Shown: positions 22,298 through 33,773 of the stretch, piece after piece
Layout of the letters: every line of letters begins with the position of its first letter
Numbering within the stretch: position 1 is the first letter of the stretch
Assembly: GCA_038093975.1 (NCBI GenBank)
Contig: JBBPTG010000001.1
Span: 372,001-436,000, forward strand
Origin: Chalciporus piperatus
Lineage: Eukaryota > Basidiomycota > Agaricomycetes > Boletales > Boletaceae
Length of the DNA stretch: 64,000 bases
Reading direction: 5' to 3'
Made by a program: the position numbers and the translations under genes
The notes under the pieces: generated by a model
Seen by the model: the letters and a program-made list of their open reading frames with translations, nothing else
Databases searched by the model: none
What the model was told of the DNA's origin: nothing

Positions 22298-22473
22298 TTC
22301 GTTGTGAGTACGTCTGGGTGAAGGCAAACAAGAAGAACTGGACAGTAACTAGCAGACAGACTAAGACTTGGACTAAGACACGCGGTTTTTACCGACTACT
22401 AGCACATGGTCACGTGATCAAGTCGAGCCAATGAAACACGGAAATTTCTTACTCGCGCTCAAGACTTGCAACA
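22298..22473. promoter_or_regulatory. Bidirectional promoter of mitochondrial ACP and bL17m genes
   Basis: The two start codons are 176 bp apart and face outward. The interval holds a palindromic TCACGTGA at 22410-22417 (the CACGTG core bound by Cbf1/USF-type bHLH factors) and a CCAAT box at 22428-22432 (the HAP/NF-Y site that controls respiratory genes in fungi). Binding is inference from motif only. Confidence 0.5.
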
Positions 22474-23502
22474 ATGAAGCATGGCATCGCGTTTCGCAAA
22501 TTCTCGAGGACTTCCTCGCACCGTAATCTGATGCTTCGGTGCGCTATACGGCTGCTCGTTGGATCTCATACTCACCCAGATGTTTAGGAATCTTGTGACC
22601 TCCTTGTTTGAGCATGAGCAAATCCGGACCACGCTACCCAAGGCCAAGGACACTGCAAGGCTAGCAGAGAAGGCATGGAGTTCACGACCATGCACACCTT
22701 AATCTAATCCCGAGGTGCAGATGATCACCCTTGGCAAACGGGGAACCGAAACCTCGTATAGACGCGCCCAAGGTTTCCTCCTCCAACCTGCCCTTCTACC
22801 AAAGCTCTTCTCGACGTTCGCGCAGCGATACCAACAGCGACCCGGTGGTTACACGCGTGTTATTCAGATTGACAACCGGAAAGGTGACAATGCATCCATG
22901 GCTCTCTTGGAGTTGGTGGACAATCCAAAAGACTTCAAATTTGAGATGACTGCTCGGGCGGTGGGTCGGGATTTGCTTACGGACAAGTTGCGATGGACTA
23001 CTCCACGGGGCGTGCTCAACGCCAGTATCACGGATGTTCAGACCTCAGTTTCCAATGAGGCCAAACTGGAGGTGTCCGCCAAAGGCCAGCTACGCCCCAT
23101 GACCAGAAGGAATCTTCAGAAGGTGCTCAAGTATCGGGGAAAGCAGGCTATTTCTGACTTCAGCAAGAAGGCCACGGAGCATGTCGTGAGTATCCTTGTC
23201 ATAAAATGATGTCTACAAATCTTAAAGTCTTCCAGGAGTCCCTCGTTGCCAAACCCATACTACAAAACAAGCAACAGATCGCCGAGACTTCAAGAGCGGA
23301 GAGTTCTAAGCTTCCCTACCGTATTCCCAAGACATCTCTTCATGCAGGTGCCCAGGCTCCTGGCGACGTTAGGCCAGCTATACAGCTTGTCAAAGGTGCA
23401 CTTGCACGGACTCGTCGGGTCCCGAAGAGTCGGTTACGTTCCGCCAGTAAAGCCCCACCCAAACCTTCACCTTACACTGTAGAGAATTTGCGGCTCGCAT
23501 GA
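22474..23502 (+). CDS. Mitochondrial large-subunit ribosomal protein bL17m
   Basis: The start [20 protein letters not shown] and the continuation [20 protein letters not shown] are diagnostic for bacterial-type L17. After the intron 22673-22720 the protein resumes [20 protein letters not shown]. That intron must be GC-AG (AAG|GCATGG ... GTGCAG), because only this join gives LAEK|MITLGK. Other introns are 22539-22587 and 23186-23235. A basic C-terminal extension of about 90 residues follows the L17 core, as is usual in mitochondrial homologues. It functions in the mitoribosome near the exit tunnel. Confidence 0.9.
22673..22720 (+). other. GC-AG intron in the bL17m gene
   Basis: The donor is GAGAAG|GCATGG and the acceptor GAGGTGCAG. 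No GT donor in the vicinity keeps the conserved AEKMITLGK frame. Confidence 0.8.
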
Positions 23503-24107
23503 GCTGCGATAATAGCATGTAATCCTCATGCCTATATATAATTCTACATTGACATGACAGTGGATACTGGGACTCACTCTCGATCGGTGACAGAGGCTCT
23601 GGAGTCTGTTTTGCTTGCGGGTTATCATTGAAACTCTCTGAAACCCGCCTAATAGTCTCCCCATGGCTAGCCCCTTAGTCGGGAAGATGCTTGTGAAAAA
23701 TCATCTAAAAATCCCGTTGAAATGAAGATAACGTCCACGATATAGCAAAATCCACGTGGTACACTTTTTGGTAACCTTTGAGGTGAAAATTATAATGGAA
23801 GAGGGCCATCACCTGCCCTGAAAGAAGAATTAAGACGACGATACTTATGAACGCAATTTGGGCTGCCAAGTTCATATCACGAGGACAACTGACGAGACTG
23901 TGTGTGCGGTGTGTGCTCAGCGAGTTTCATTTCATGCACCAAGCGACGAACAGTGTTACATGACCAAGATGTGGATGATTCGTGTGGTCTGAAACTTTGA
24001 GACCTGTGGATAAGGGATAATTTACGTTACGTATTACGTCGAGTATGAGTGATTATCGATTATCTGCCAGCAGAGTGTGGAGTGGGTATAGTATGAGTTA
24101 CTTTGGC
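23503..24107. other. Intergenic region without a supported gene
   Basis: The two flanking genes end towards each other. The stretch is AT-richer than its neighbours and contains no frame longer than about 65 codons with recognisable content. Confidence 0.4.
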
Positions 24108-24627
24108 CTAAACAAGGTATAGCTGCATCAACGAGCTCACTAGAATTTGAGAAGGAATCAGAAGCGAAGGGAAAGCCACAAGCAGAACACATACAGAGTC
24201 GTTCCAGACATTGAATCGATAATCCCGCCAAACGCGCTCGACAGTCACGCCATTGCACGAAGAAGTTGGGGATGAGCATTGGGAGGTTCGGGAAGAGGGT
24301 GAACTGGCAGAAAACAATTGCGATATATCACAATTTATGTCCCTCCAGCTACGAGCGCTATGATGTTGCACCGTAGGTCAGAACATAAACAACATGATGT
24401 TGTAGCACGTGGACCTACCTCACGTTGGCGACTTTGGTCCGCGATTTGAGAGCATACTTGTACACAGAACCCGCGTCGAGGACTAAGCTGACACTTTCAC
24501 CAGGATGTAGCAACACGATCGCGCTGGTGTTTCTCCCGTAGTCGCGCAAGAGTTGTACGGTTGCACAGTCGTGGGTGTCGTTGGTGAAGTCCAGGAGGAC
24601 CTCGTAGGACTGTGTCAGAGCGGGCAT
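24108..24627 (-). CDS. Small hypothetical protein, two exons
   Basis: The first exon encodes MPALTQSYEVLLDFTNDTHD and then VLLHPGESVSLVLDAGSVYK, a segment shaped like one turn of a beta-sandwich or cupin-like strand pair (PGESVSLVLDAG). The intron (donor GTAGGTCC at about 24416, acceptor ATCATAG at about 24358) joins it in frame to ARSWRDINCDISQLFSASSP, a Ser-rich region and a hydrophobic C-terminal end. The total is about 157 residues with no signal peptide. I do not recognise a named family; it has the look of a small protein conserved among Agaricomycetes. No function is assigned. Confidence 0.5.
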
Positions 24628-25411
24628 GGGTACGGGGTTGAGATGGAGCGTCGCGGACGCTGAAGTATGGGATTGGGAGAGAGATAGGAGGGTTCGGAAT
24701 TGGAGGGGATGAACGTGAGGAGGAGCCTATTGAAGTGCTGCAGGTGGTTCGCGAGGAAGCCTGCCCCGGATACTACTTTTGTTTGCCTTACGGCAGTGAC
24801 TGTACTGCCAGACGATCTCCGTTCTTGATGTCAGCGGAAACAAAAATCGGTGGGCGAGCAATCCCACTTTGCATACTACATTTATGTCTCTCGAGCGGTC
24901 GTGGCGAGGGAGAACAAATAGTAGCAACTGGTACGTCGCCACGTTGCACCTATTGTTCAACTATCATTGTCTTGCAATTGCGCTCCCAATGCGGCCGGTT
25001 CGACGAATAGGTCTGAGAGATTCAGTTGTTGGACAGATCCACGTTTAGACGGCGAGGCATTCGTGCCCAACGATGCAGTATCTCTTTATTTCGGGCACTG
25101 CGGGCTGAGCGCTGCGGGGCCGCGGGGAAGGATGCATCCCTTCCAGTTTATCTTCGGTCATCTGATCATCTCCGTAAAATGTGTGTACCTTGATCATCCA
25201 TTCTGCCACTAGTAGCACTGCAAGTGCCTACAAGCGAACCGAACTTGAACGACAGACGTACCGGAAATCCACGGTGGTCTTCGTTGGTCTTCCTTCCTTG
25301 GGACTGTCGTGGGACCCGAATAGTGAACATGACACTGTCACAAGTACTTCGGACGCAATCAGTCGGTGTCGGGGCCGGTCATAAGCAAAACTTTCTCTTG
25401 GGAGATTTAGC
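24628..25411. other. Intergenic region without a supported gene
   Basis: Several frames of 60-90 codons exist on both strands, but none has domain-like content or convincing splice partners. It would hold the promoters of both flanking genes, which diverge. Confidence 0.35.
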
Positions 25412-26482
25412 ATGTCATCGGTCACTGCTGTGCAGACCTTTCTCGAGTTACCCCTGGTCATACGTCTGATCGTCTACGATCTGGTCCTCTCAGAACATCA
25501 GGCGATCCACCATTCGAGACAACCATCTAACGCCCATATACGGACCATACCTGCAGGCAGGTCTACCACGAAGCTGGAGATACCTTTCGCAAATAGGTTT
25601 CTCTGTGAAACGAGTTCCAATTGGAACGATACCACAGCTACATAACCTCCTCCCCGATCGAGCACGCTCTGTCCGATGGGCAGATATTGGCAATGACGGT
25701 CACATTGTGGAAACTTTGCATACTGGCCATGTTTATCGTCCTCTGCTCCTGCCGCTGCGAGAAGTCATTGATCTACCAGTACCCTTGCCAGGCTTGCTTC
25801 TCTAGAAAAGGTGCGAGTCTTCGATGTTCGCCCCTATCACCCCTTTACCTCGAACGGTCAGTGGAGTGCAACAATCTCGCACGCAGCTCCTAACTGGCGT
25901 GTCCAATTCCGAAGTTGAGGTATCACTTGACTTTGAGGGAGCGATGTACCCCAGTCATGCAGATGACGGGAATCTTCCGCTTCTCAAGTCCTACGAGCTA
26001 CACCTCGATCCCTCCACTCGAGTTACCCCATTCGAGCGACTACCCAGTGATCAGATCCGCTCTTTACGTCTGTCAGGAGGTTGTCATCTTACGGTCAACG
26101 CGTCCTTCCCAGCCCTTCGCCATCTCGCCCTTCGTAGTATTGTCAGCAACACCTGTGATAGAATCAGATTCAATGATGTCTTCGGTGGTTCTCAACTTGA
26201 GTCGTTCACCCACGCGCAGGATCATCGGTTGGGATTCGGGATCAGAAACGTTCATCTTCAGTCTCATAGGGGGCGCTGGCCCTGGGCAGCACTCGGCTTA
26301 CCTCATCGATTGCTTGCTCAGTTCTTCCGACGCTCGAATACTTTGCACTTTCTCTCGTGACCGTGAACGAGCTTAGGGGTAAATTTATCCCTGCACTAGG
26401 CCCGTCCCTCCGTACGCTCAAGCTGCAGGTCATGCACGCTTGGTATGCAATCCCGTTGTTTGACGAGGAGCGTGTCACTTGA
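25412..26482 (+). CDS. F-box/leucine-rich-repeat-like hypothetical protein
   Basis: The start MSSVTAVQTFLELPLVIRLI followed by VYDLVLSEHQ resembles the short F-box-like helix pair (LELP..IR..IYDL) of fungal proteins. Downstream frames at 25824-26240 have irregular leucine-rich pattern (ASFPALRHLALRSI; SQLESFTH), and a final frame reads VLPTLEYFALSLVTVNELRG then ALGPSLRTLKLQVMHAWYAI, ending DEERVT at 26482. Frames switch at about 25610-25680, 25800-25830 and 26240-26290, where introns are plausible but not proven, so the gene may be intact or partly decayed. If real, it would be a substrate adaptor for a ubiquitin ligase; that is inference. Confidence 0.4.
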
Positions 26483-26884
26483 CAGTCTTGGGAGCGGCCC
26501 CTCCAAACTCGCCGCTAGGGACGATCTGTGTGTCTTTTCATAGCCGACTCATGATGGAGGAAAAGATGACAGAGAGGCGCACAGGGCGACGTCTCACACT
26601 AAAGTAGGACCATGGGGACGAAGAAACCTGAATCGGGGTAATAAATATGATAGGGTGTGGACATTAAGATCGGAGGATGACAAGAATACAACTTGTATGA
26701 GATAGTTCGAGGAGAGTAACATGAGGGGAGAGACGGGCAGATAGGAGTATAACACACGGCTTGTTGTAAAAAAAAGTCCATGAGTCAAAGTAGCGGCGAG
26801 GGAAAAATTGTTCCTGTCTAAACTATGCGGGGAGGGCTTAAACTGTGGATGATTTCCGATGGAACGCGAACGAGCGCTTAAACA
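26483..26884. other. Intergenic region between convergent genes
   Basis: The stretch is AT-rich and gives no supported gene. It would contain the 3' ends of both flanking transcripts. Confidence 0.35.
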
Positions 26885-27889
26885 TCAATAACCAGAGTAT
26901 TGCACAGGTGCTGCCCTGACAGATGGATCTCGAGCGAGATTTTGGCTCTGTGGGGGGTAAGAGGCGTCCCCGCCGTGAGCCTCCTTCTGCATTGGGGCCC
27001 CGATCACGGTTGATGCTGTGCTTATGTTCCTCGAGTGTGGATACCCACGGGCCTCATGAAGCTCATATGATGCTCTGGAATCCCAGGGATCGCCACGATC
27101 AGCCATGGGGATATCATCCGTCAGCGGTCTGGTTGAATCATTCAGTGCATCGTACTTCTCGTGATCTTCTCGTTGGGAGGCCCCATAGGATGAAACGACT
27201 GTGAAGAAATAGATCTTCAAAGGGCAGTCAGAACAAGCGCTGTCCTGGGGATGATGATGTATTCACCTGGACTGCGGCGAAGAATACCCAAGCGCCAGCC
27301 ATCAGACCTACATCGACCCATGGAAATATATCACAAAGGGTCTGGCCCTCGGTCGAGGTGGTACTGGCACCAGTGGTGGGGAAGAATGTTGTCTCGCAAT
27401 TTGATTGCGCGGTGGAGTGACGAGAGGCAGAGATGATGATCCAGACAGCAGCGATAGCAAAGACTGCGACGGTGGCGCCTATGTGAAGGGTAACGTATCT
27501 GCGATACATGATTGCTTTTTCCTATGCCGATGAGACGAGCGGAAGTTGTGAAGGGGCGTATGATACTTACTTGGGCGACACCAAGAAAGCCCAGTATCTG
27601 GACTGCTGCTGCTACATAACAGAAAATGGCGAGAAGCAAAGGTGCAAACGAGGGGGTTGCTGCACCGACGACTGCGAGCAGATGTGAAAGCCAGCTACTT
27701 AGAAGGATATGTGAGCTTACTGGAGGGGGTTGCTATCGACAATGTCCCGACGACGATGCCAATGACAAGCTGTTCTGTGATTGTAGCGTATATCCCAGCA
27801 TTAATGAGTGGAACTGCGCAGCAGCAATATTCTCTGGCCTTCATCGTGTATCGTGGTGAGCAAGACAAAGTCAGGCTGAGCGCAGCCAT
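26885..27889 (-). CDS. Four-transmembrane protein of unknown function
   Basis: Exons join through introns at 27672-27720 (donor GTAAGC), about 27521-27570 (donor GTAAGT) and about 27222-27270. Four hydrophobic segments are visible: ITEQLVIGIVVGTLSIATPS, LLLAIFCYVAAAVQILGFLG, YVTLHIGATVAVFAIAAVWI and PWVDVGLMAGAWVFFAAVQ. An extracellular loop between the last two carries two cysteines (SNCETTFF ... QTLCDIFPW). The cytosolic tail of about 100 residues is polar and Ser/Tyr-rich and ends QYSGY. The topology resembles tetraspanins, but the CCG loop motif is absent, so I leave the family open. It shares a very short promoter with the NPC2-like gene; the start could instead be at 27907. Confidence 0.7.
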
Positions 27890-27983
27890 CACAACCCAGC
27901 CCCACAATCAAATCGGGAAGTAGACTCTCACGCCCCCCCGCCTCTTGGTTGAATGGTTCGCTCTTCCTCCTTCGATTTCAACC

Positions 27984-28712
27984 ATGGTCCGCCTCTTCTC
28001 CCTTTCCTTGCTCGCTGTCCTCGCCGGTTCAGCATTCGCACACGTAGAGGCAGAGCAACAGGTCCTTGTTGACTCGTCTGTTCACGCTTTCGACAGCTGG
28101 TCCTATGTCGATTGCGGTGGGAGCTCTTCCTCTGGCACACTCCAACAAATTACTGACGACAAGATAGGTCTTCCGAGCGATACCGTTCAGATCAAGTCAA
28201 TACAGGTGTCACCCGATCCTCCAAAGCCTGGTCAAGACCTCACTGTCACAGTAACTGGCACCGCCGTCGAGCCCATCGAGGTTTGCTTTGTCCTTCCACT
28301 TCACCTAGTCGCACGCTGACCGTGCTTTCAGGATGGAGCATACGCCGACGTCGTCGTCAAGCTCGGTCTTATCAAATTGTTGACGAAACGCTTCGATGTC
28401 TGTCAGGAAGCGTACGTTGTTCCTTGTACAATTCACCGGGAAGACGCTCATCCTGTTTTATTAGCCGTGCTGCCAATGCTAGCCTTCAGTGTCCCGTCGC
28501 GAAGGGCGAGCATACCGTCTCGCACACAGTCGCCCTACCAAGAGAGATACCCCAAGGTTTGTTTCTATACGCTGGGAACTTGGACCTCACTGACTGTTGT
28601 CTCAGCCAAGTTCACTGTCAACGTCAGGGGATTCACCGGAAATGAGGATGACATGCTTTGCTTGGACCTCAAAGTAGACTTTATGAAGCTTCCCTTCCCC
28701 AGGATCTGGTGA
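27984..28712 (+). CDS. Secreted/vacuolar ML-domain lipid carrier (NPC2-like)
   Basis: A signal peptide (MVRLFSLSLLAVLAGSAFAH) precedes an ML domain. Exons join over introns 28281-28331, 28412-28464 and 28557-28605. Cysteines in VDCGGSS, FDVCQEA, SLQCPVAKG and DMLCLDLKV match the disulphides of the phosphatidylglycerol/phosphatidylinositol transfer and NPC2 family, which move sterol or phospholipid in the vacuole or lysosome lumen. The mature protein of about 150 residues is normal for the family. It diverges from the four-TM membrane gene. Confidence 0.88.
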
Positions 28713-28925
28713 TCCTTATATCTTCGTGGTCTTGTCTGTTTTTTTTGCTCTATGTATTCTTTTGATGAATTTCAATGACAATCTCATGCTTGACTTGAGA
28801 GATAAATAATGATTTCGCTGGACCTGTCACGGCCTGTCTCGTAGAATTTGACGTAGTAGCAAGGCCCGAGGTTACTGCAACAGGAAGTCGACCCCTTGCC
28901 AACGACCCATAGCATCTAATCGTAC

Positions 28926-31774
28926 ATGCCGAAGAGCGCGAAAAAGAAGAAAGAGAAAGTCGCAGACTTCTCGGTACGACTCTTGTCTCTGTGTCGTTTT
29001 CGAACGTCTGAAACCATGCGCAACATTGTAGAAAGCAAAGTTAAAACTTGGGAAAGGCAAGAGGCTTCAAACCAATGTGGTAGACACCTCCTTCAAGGCT
29101 CGGAGTGCGTGAATACGTATATCGTTGCTGTATCCATACTGAACTATCAAAGGCATCGCTCTTCCGACCCAGAGTATTGCTGTCGAAAAGGATGATATGA
29201 TACCCACGACGAAACGAAGACAGACCTTTAATGATGTCCTCTCCCTCCTCAAACATTACAGTGCCGGGACCCGCAAAGACGCCATTTTCAGCGCGAGGGA
29301 ACTTTTCGAGGACCATCTCGGACTGCTAGAAAGCTCCATCGCCCCTCTCCTAAGTGCGTGCGTGCGCCTTATCGGGGATGAGGTATGTTCTCGGCAGTCT
29401 AGTCAAACAATCCTACATGCTTTATCCTTCGACAGGATGCTAGCGTACGCAAAGCTTTGATCTCGTTCCTTGACTGGATATTACCGCGCATAGCGAAAGT
29501 ATGTGTCTCCGAGCTGTAGTCGACGAAAAGTCCTGACATTCTTTTTCAGGAAGACCTAATCCCTCACGTACCATTACTACTTCTGTTCACTACTTCTGCC
29601 CAGACACACATCTTCCCCGAAATCCGAATAGATGCAGTACGATTTCTTGACCTGCTTCTGGACACTGTACCAGAAAGCGTGGTCGATGGCTGGAATGAAT
29701 CAGGGATCGGGCATGGAAAACGCGCCCTGGAGGGCTATCTTGGAATACTCAGTGCCGGAACGAAATTTGGTGGCCTCGAAGGTGTGAACCCTGTATCATC
29801 TTTGATCCCATTCCTGACACATCGTTTGCCTAGGTGCAGCCCAGGCAACTTCTACTGCCTCTGTGGTGGTTTCCCCCCAGGTATCTATACCTCTCTATTC
29901 TTTCTGTTTCACTCACTCTTCCCCTATCAGTCAAAATTGGTAGTCCTGCGATCCTTTTCTTCGTTTCTGAGTCACGCAATAGACCCCCACTCCGATAGAT
30001 CACAAAGCGGGTTCACTCAAGCAACAATGCCGCTACCAACTTGGTTTTTGCGCCCTTATTTCTTGAACACTCGTTTGTATGAAGAACACAAACACGTATT
30101 TCCGACTTCGGACCGCAGTGTGAATGGCAAGCGTTTAGTTTGGACTGCGGAGCCCGTCTTTGAGTCCTTCGACGAAGACTTTGCCTACGATCCAAAGTCC
30201 CTATCGAACCTACCAGATACGGATTGGGATCTGAGCAATGTAACGGATCTTTCCACTGAACAAGACAATCCTTCAAGTCTGTTGGGTGACATCCCTTTCA
30301 TCATGGTATGTACTTTTTCTTTGGATGACCCGCCAACCGAACATGAACCCCACAGCGATTGACCCGAACGCTCTTCGCGACATTGACCGCTTCGTTTCTT
30401 GATTGCGCGCCCATTGTCTTCTCGCCAAGCACAAATCCGCCTGAAACGGAACTCCAGATGCTCATTGCAACGCTCAAGCTCACTCAGACTCTGTACAGTG
30501 CTATTCTTCAGAGCACAGGTCAAGTACGTGGGCCACGTTCGCGTTGATGTCTCACTAAGCTGCGAATCAGGGCTCGGATTTGCTTGCGCCTTGCGAAGAG
30601 CTCAGGACGCTCCTTGGTTATCTCACTGGGTATTTCCCCTTTACACCGGCGCATCGAGAAGCCAAGGTGGGTGCTTTTGCATCACCGAAGCACAGATTGA
30701 CTCACCAGGAATGTAGGTGGAACAAAGCTTTCAGGATCTCAACGTGATCTACTGTGAACTTTCCTCATTGCTCGCGTTTGTCTCTCGCGAGTCGAGAACT
30801 CGGAACGCACAAGGAAGAAATCCTCGTCTTCAAGCATCGCGTCACAAGGCTTCGTATCCTCCTATCAAGAGCGACTCGTGGTTCAGCATACAAGCTGATC
30901 TTGTCAGCTCCTACGTCATTCGACTTCTTCAAGGGGATGGCGGATCAGGCGCACAGCTGCCGAGGCCCATCTCGGCCGCAGCATATATGGCACTTCTTCC
31001 GACGGTCTGGGCGCAATTGAATCAGATGGGACAGGGAGACGCGCCTTCGTCTGTATTGGCAGCAACCCTCGACCACGCAGTAAGGACAAGTTCGAATTCT
31101 GCAGTCAAACGGTTGACGATCGAGTTTGTTGCCCGACTTTTACTTGTAAGCGGCGGATCAAACCCAACGCTGATCAATCATTGATATCACTATAGCTCGA
31201 GAAAGAAACTGGTTACACGGGCCACTTTAACCCGCGTGCTACAAGCGAGGCACATAGCTTTCAAGAGTGGGTGCTACACCTCCCTAAAACCCTATGGGAG
31301 TTAGGCTCGAATAACCTCGCCGCGACGCATGTGAGTAGGGAGGCCGTTTACCCGCATCCGCTCCATCAAACAAACAATTTAAATTTCAGACGATTTTCTG
31401 CGTACTCTTACGTCTGCTTCAACGTGGATCCTGCGTCATGCAGCGCGAGGTTTGTAGACGGAGTGCTGTGAGAGATCCGAAGAACTGACGTCCCTGACCT
31501 GCAGCAGATCTCTTCGTTGAGCTCACGCCTCACGACTTTCTTCGTCATTACACACCCTATACGCGGCCAAGTTCTTGGTCCGTTCGCCAAGATCCCGTCC
31601 TCTGCAGACCATATTCGACGCCTCGCCCTGGACTTGTGTGCGTCAATCCTCACGGATCAAACAAAATATGGGACGAGAGATGAAGACCTGCACGATGCTG
31701 TGTCTATGGGTGTCAAGGGTACGACGGAGGAAGAATACTGGGCACGGGTGACTGCGGCCATGCGGTCGCCGTGA
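28926..31774 (+). CDS. Pre-rRNA processing protein IPI1 (TEX10-like)
   Basis: This is a component of the Rix1 complex, which acts in ITS2 processing and 60S release from the nucleoplasm. The basic N-terminus MPKSAKKKKEKVADFSKAKL, the segment LGKGKRLQTNVVDTSFKARS and the IPTTKRRQTFNDVLSLLKHY helix are hallmarks of the IPI1 N-terminal domain; splicing over introns at about 28974-29038 and 29110-29150 is needed. HEAT-like helices follow (RKDAIFSARELFEDHLGLLE; DASVRKALISFLDWILPRI; FPEIRIDAVRFLDLLLDTVP). The rest, to TAMRSP at 31774, is a long helical region with further introns. It is about twice the length of yeast Ipi1 and nearer metazoan TEX10. Confidence 0.8.
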
Positions 31775-32726
31775 ATTCGAGGGTCAGGACGGCGCGAGGC
31801 TTGTCAACATCCATGTTTAAAAAAAAACGAGGACGGTCCGGAGATGACAGTCTCCAATGGTGTCCACATCCGCTACGATTGTCCATCATGCCGTCCCTGG
31901 CGGAAAAAGAGTGGGGGCCACGCTGAGTCCTCGGACATGCGCGAGTCAGGCTCTTGGTATTCCCGTCTTAGTAGAGGCCCGCACGTGTGTACATACATCC
32001 TGAAGCGAAGGCGATGCGTTGTACTACATATACTTGTGACTATTTTTGCCTTGTGTGCTGCGGTAGCGCTGCGGGAATGAAGGAAACAAAGGAGGCAGAA
32101 TCCTCATCGATGAGATTTGGTGTGATTTCCACTCATCCCCTGCTTTGCTATAAGCACGGCGTCTTCATCTGATCAGATTTCATCGTGGCGTAGACGCCTT
32201 CCGGGATGTGTGTCCGGTCGCGCGGGATGCGGTCGGCTTACTTTTGGGGTGATCGAAGCTGGTGAGGATGAAGTTCCAATCGAGACGGAAATGAGGGTGC
32301 CGCCCCTTGCACGACGAATGGAGATAGTGTGAAGCCCACGCCAGGTCCGAAGTACCGCAGTTTTAATGTTCCGTTGGCTCGAAAAGGGTACAATGCATCA
32401 AAATGTAGTTGTATGTATTCCCAGTGGACAAAAAAACAAAACAAAAAATCTATTGCTGACCAAAAACTCTTGACTTGTAGCAAGATGGACAATACACAAC
32501 ACGTTAATCGTCAAAGACCCATCAACTACCGGAATCCAACCAGTGACTATCGAGGTGGTAGCACACGTTATGTGTGTAGGCCAATTGCGAAATGACTTCC
32601 CTAGGCTCTCTGGTAAAGAGAGAACGACCTAGCGCCGGAAGTAGTTAAGAGAATGTGAGGAATAGTTAAGGGTATTGACCGCATGAATAACAAATAAATG
32701 GGGTGAGAAACGGGAGGGGAATCGAT
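31775..32726. other. Intergenic region between convergent genes
   Basis: About 950 bases contain only short frames with no domain content. The plus-strand gene IPI1 and the minus-strand barrel protein end into it. An A-rich tract near 32430-32470 is the only notable feature. Confidence 0.4.
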
Positions 32727-33773
32727 CTAAAGCGAAAGCCAGACCCAGTTGATGTCGATGCGGCCCAGGCCTTCATTGGCAAGTACTTGAAACGCAGATG
32801 GGGAGAAGTCGAGATCGGTGAGCTGACAGCCGGTACACCGATCTGTAATGGTCGCGGTGACACTCTGGCCTCCGTCTAGAGAGACAAGAACGATGAGCGG
32901 ATATGAAAGGAAAAGGTAGGGAGGATAATTACAGGATGCGGTGACTTGCATTCCGCAGATAGGGTTGAGGTTGGGGTTAACACCGTTGTAACCGCTGTAT
33001 TTAAAGAGTTAGCAAATGAAGTGGACGGGGAGGGAAAAGACTGACGGGAAGACATCGAACAGAAGGTGGGAGACAGCCACGATGTACTGACTATCGTTGT
33101 TTGTGATACCACAAGCACCAAGACCGGTTGCGTAGTAAGTGCCTTTGAAGAAAGGATGAGCATCAATGTGAGATACGAGAGGAGAGAATGTACCTTGACC
33201 GGATTGTGTACCAATCATGAAGCTGGGCTCGCCGCTGTTGCCAGATGATGGTGATGTCTGAGCTGGGGGAGGTGCAGCTGAGGTAGGTGGTGGTGGTGGA
33301 GGAGGAGCAGCTAAGGTAGGTGGAGGGGGAGGAGGTGCAGCTGCGGTAGGTGGGGGCGGGGGAGGTGCGGCAGGGGAAGATGGTGGTGGCGGGGGCGGTG
33401 CCTGCGTCGGTGGAGGGGCGTCGACGGAGGAGGTTGTGGGAGAAGGTAAAGAGGGAGTGTCAGCGGTTGACGAGGAAGAAGACGAAGGTAATACCGGGCT
33501 GGTAGGGATGACGGGAGAGGGAGCAACATTGATCGGCACGCTGGATGCAGATGAGGTTGAGGCGGATGAGGTTGTGTTAGCAGGACGGGGGACACAACGC
33601 TTGCTGAGCGAACGCTTCTTTGGGAGAGTGACTGGGATGGTCGAGTCTCGCTCTACCGGAAGCTGGGCAATGCCTCTGTGGGCATGGTTGTAGACATTGC
33701 GGGATACGTGAGGGTGAGCGACGACAGCGAGTGCGATGGAGAAGAGAGCGAGGAGACTAATGATGGGAGCCAT
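32727..33773 (-). CDS. Secreted RlpA-like double-psi beta-barrel protein with Pro-rich linker
   Basis: The signal peptide is MAPIISLLALFSIALAVVAH, followed by a dibasic processing-like PKKRSLSKR. Next comes a Ser/Pro-rich spacer with blocks of six or seven prolines separated by T/S-A-A units (33240-33420). The C-terminal domain is spliced from short exons: GTYYATGLGACGITNNDSQY, VAVSHLLFDVFPGYNGVNPN, SVTATITDRCTGCQLTDLDF and SPSAFQVLANEGLGRIDINW. This pattern (GxxTYY...GACG, DRC.GC....DLS..AF) is the double-psi beta-barrel of expansin/barwin/RlpA-like proteins, often seen in basidiomycete cell-wall proteins. A cell-surface or wall-associated role is likely; enzymatic activity is not shown. Confidence 0.82.
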
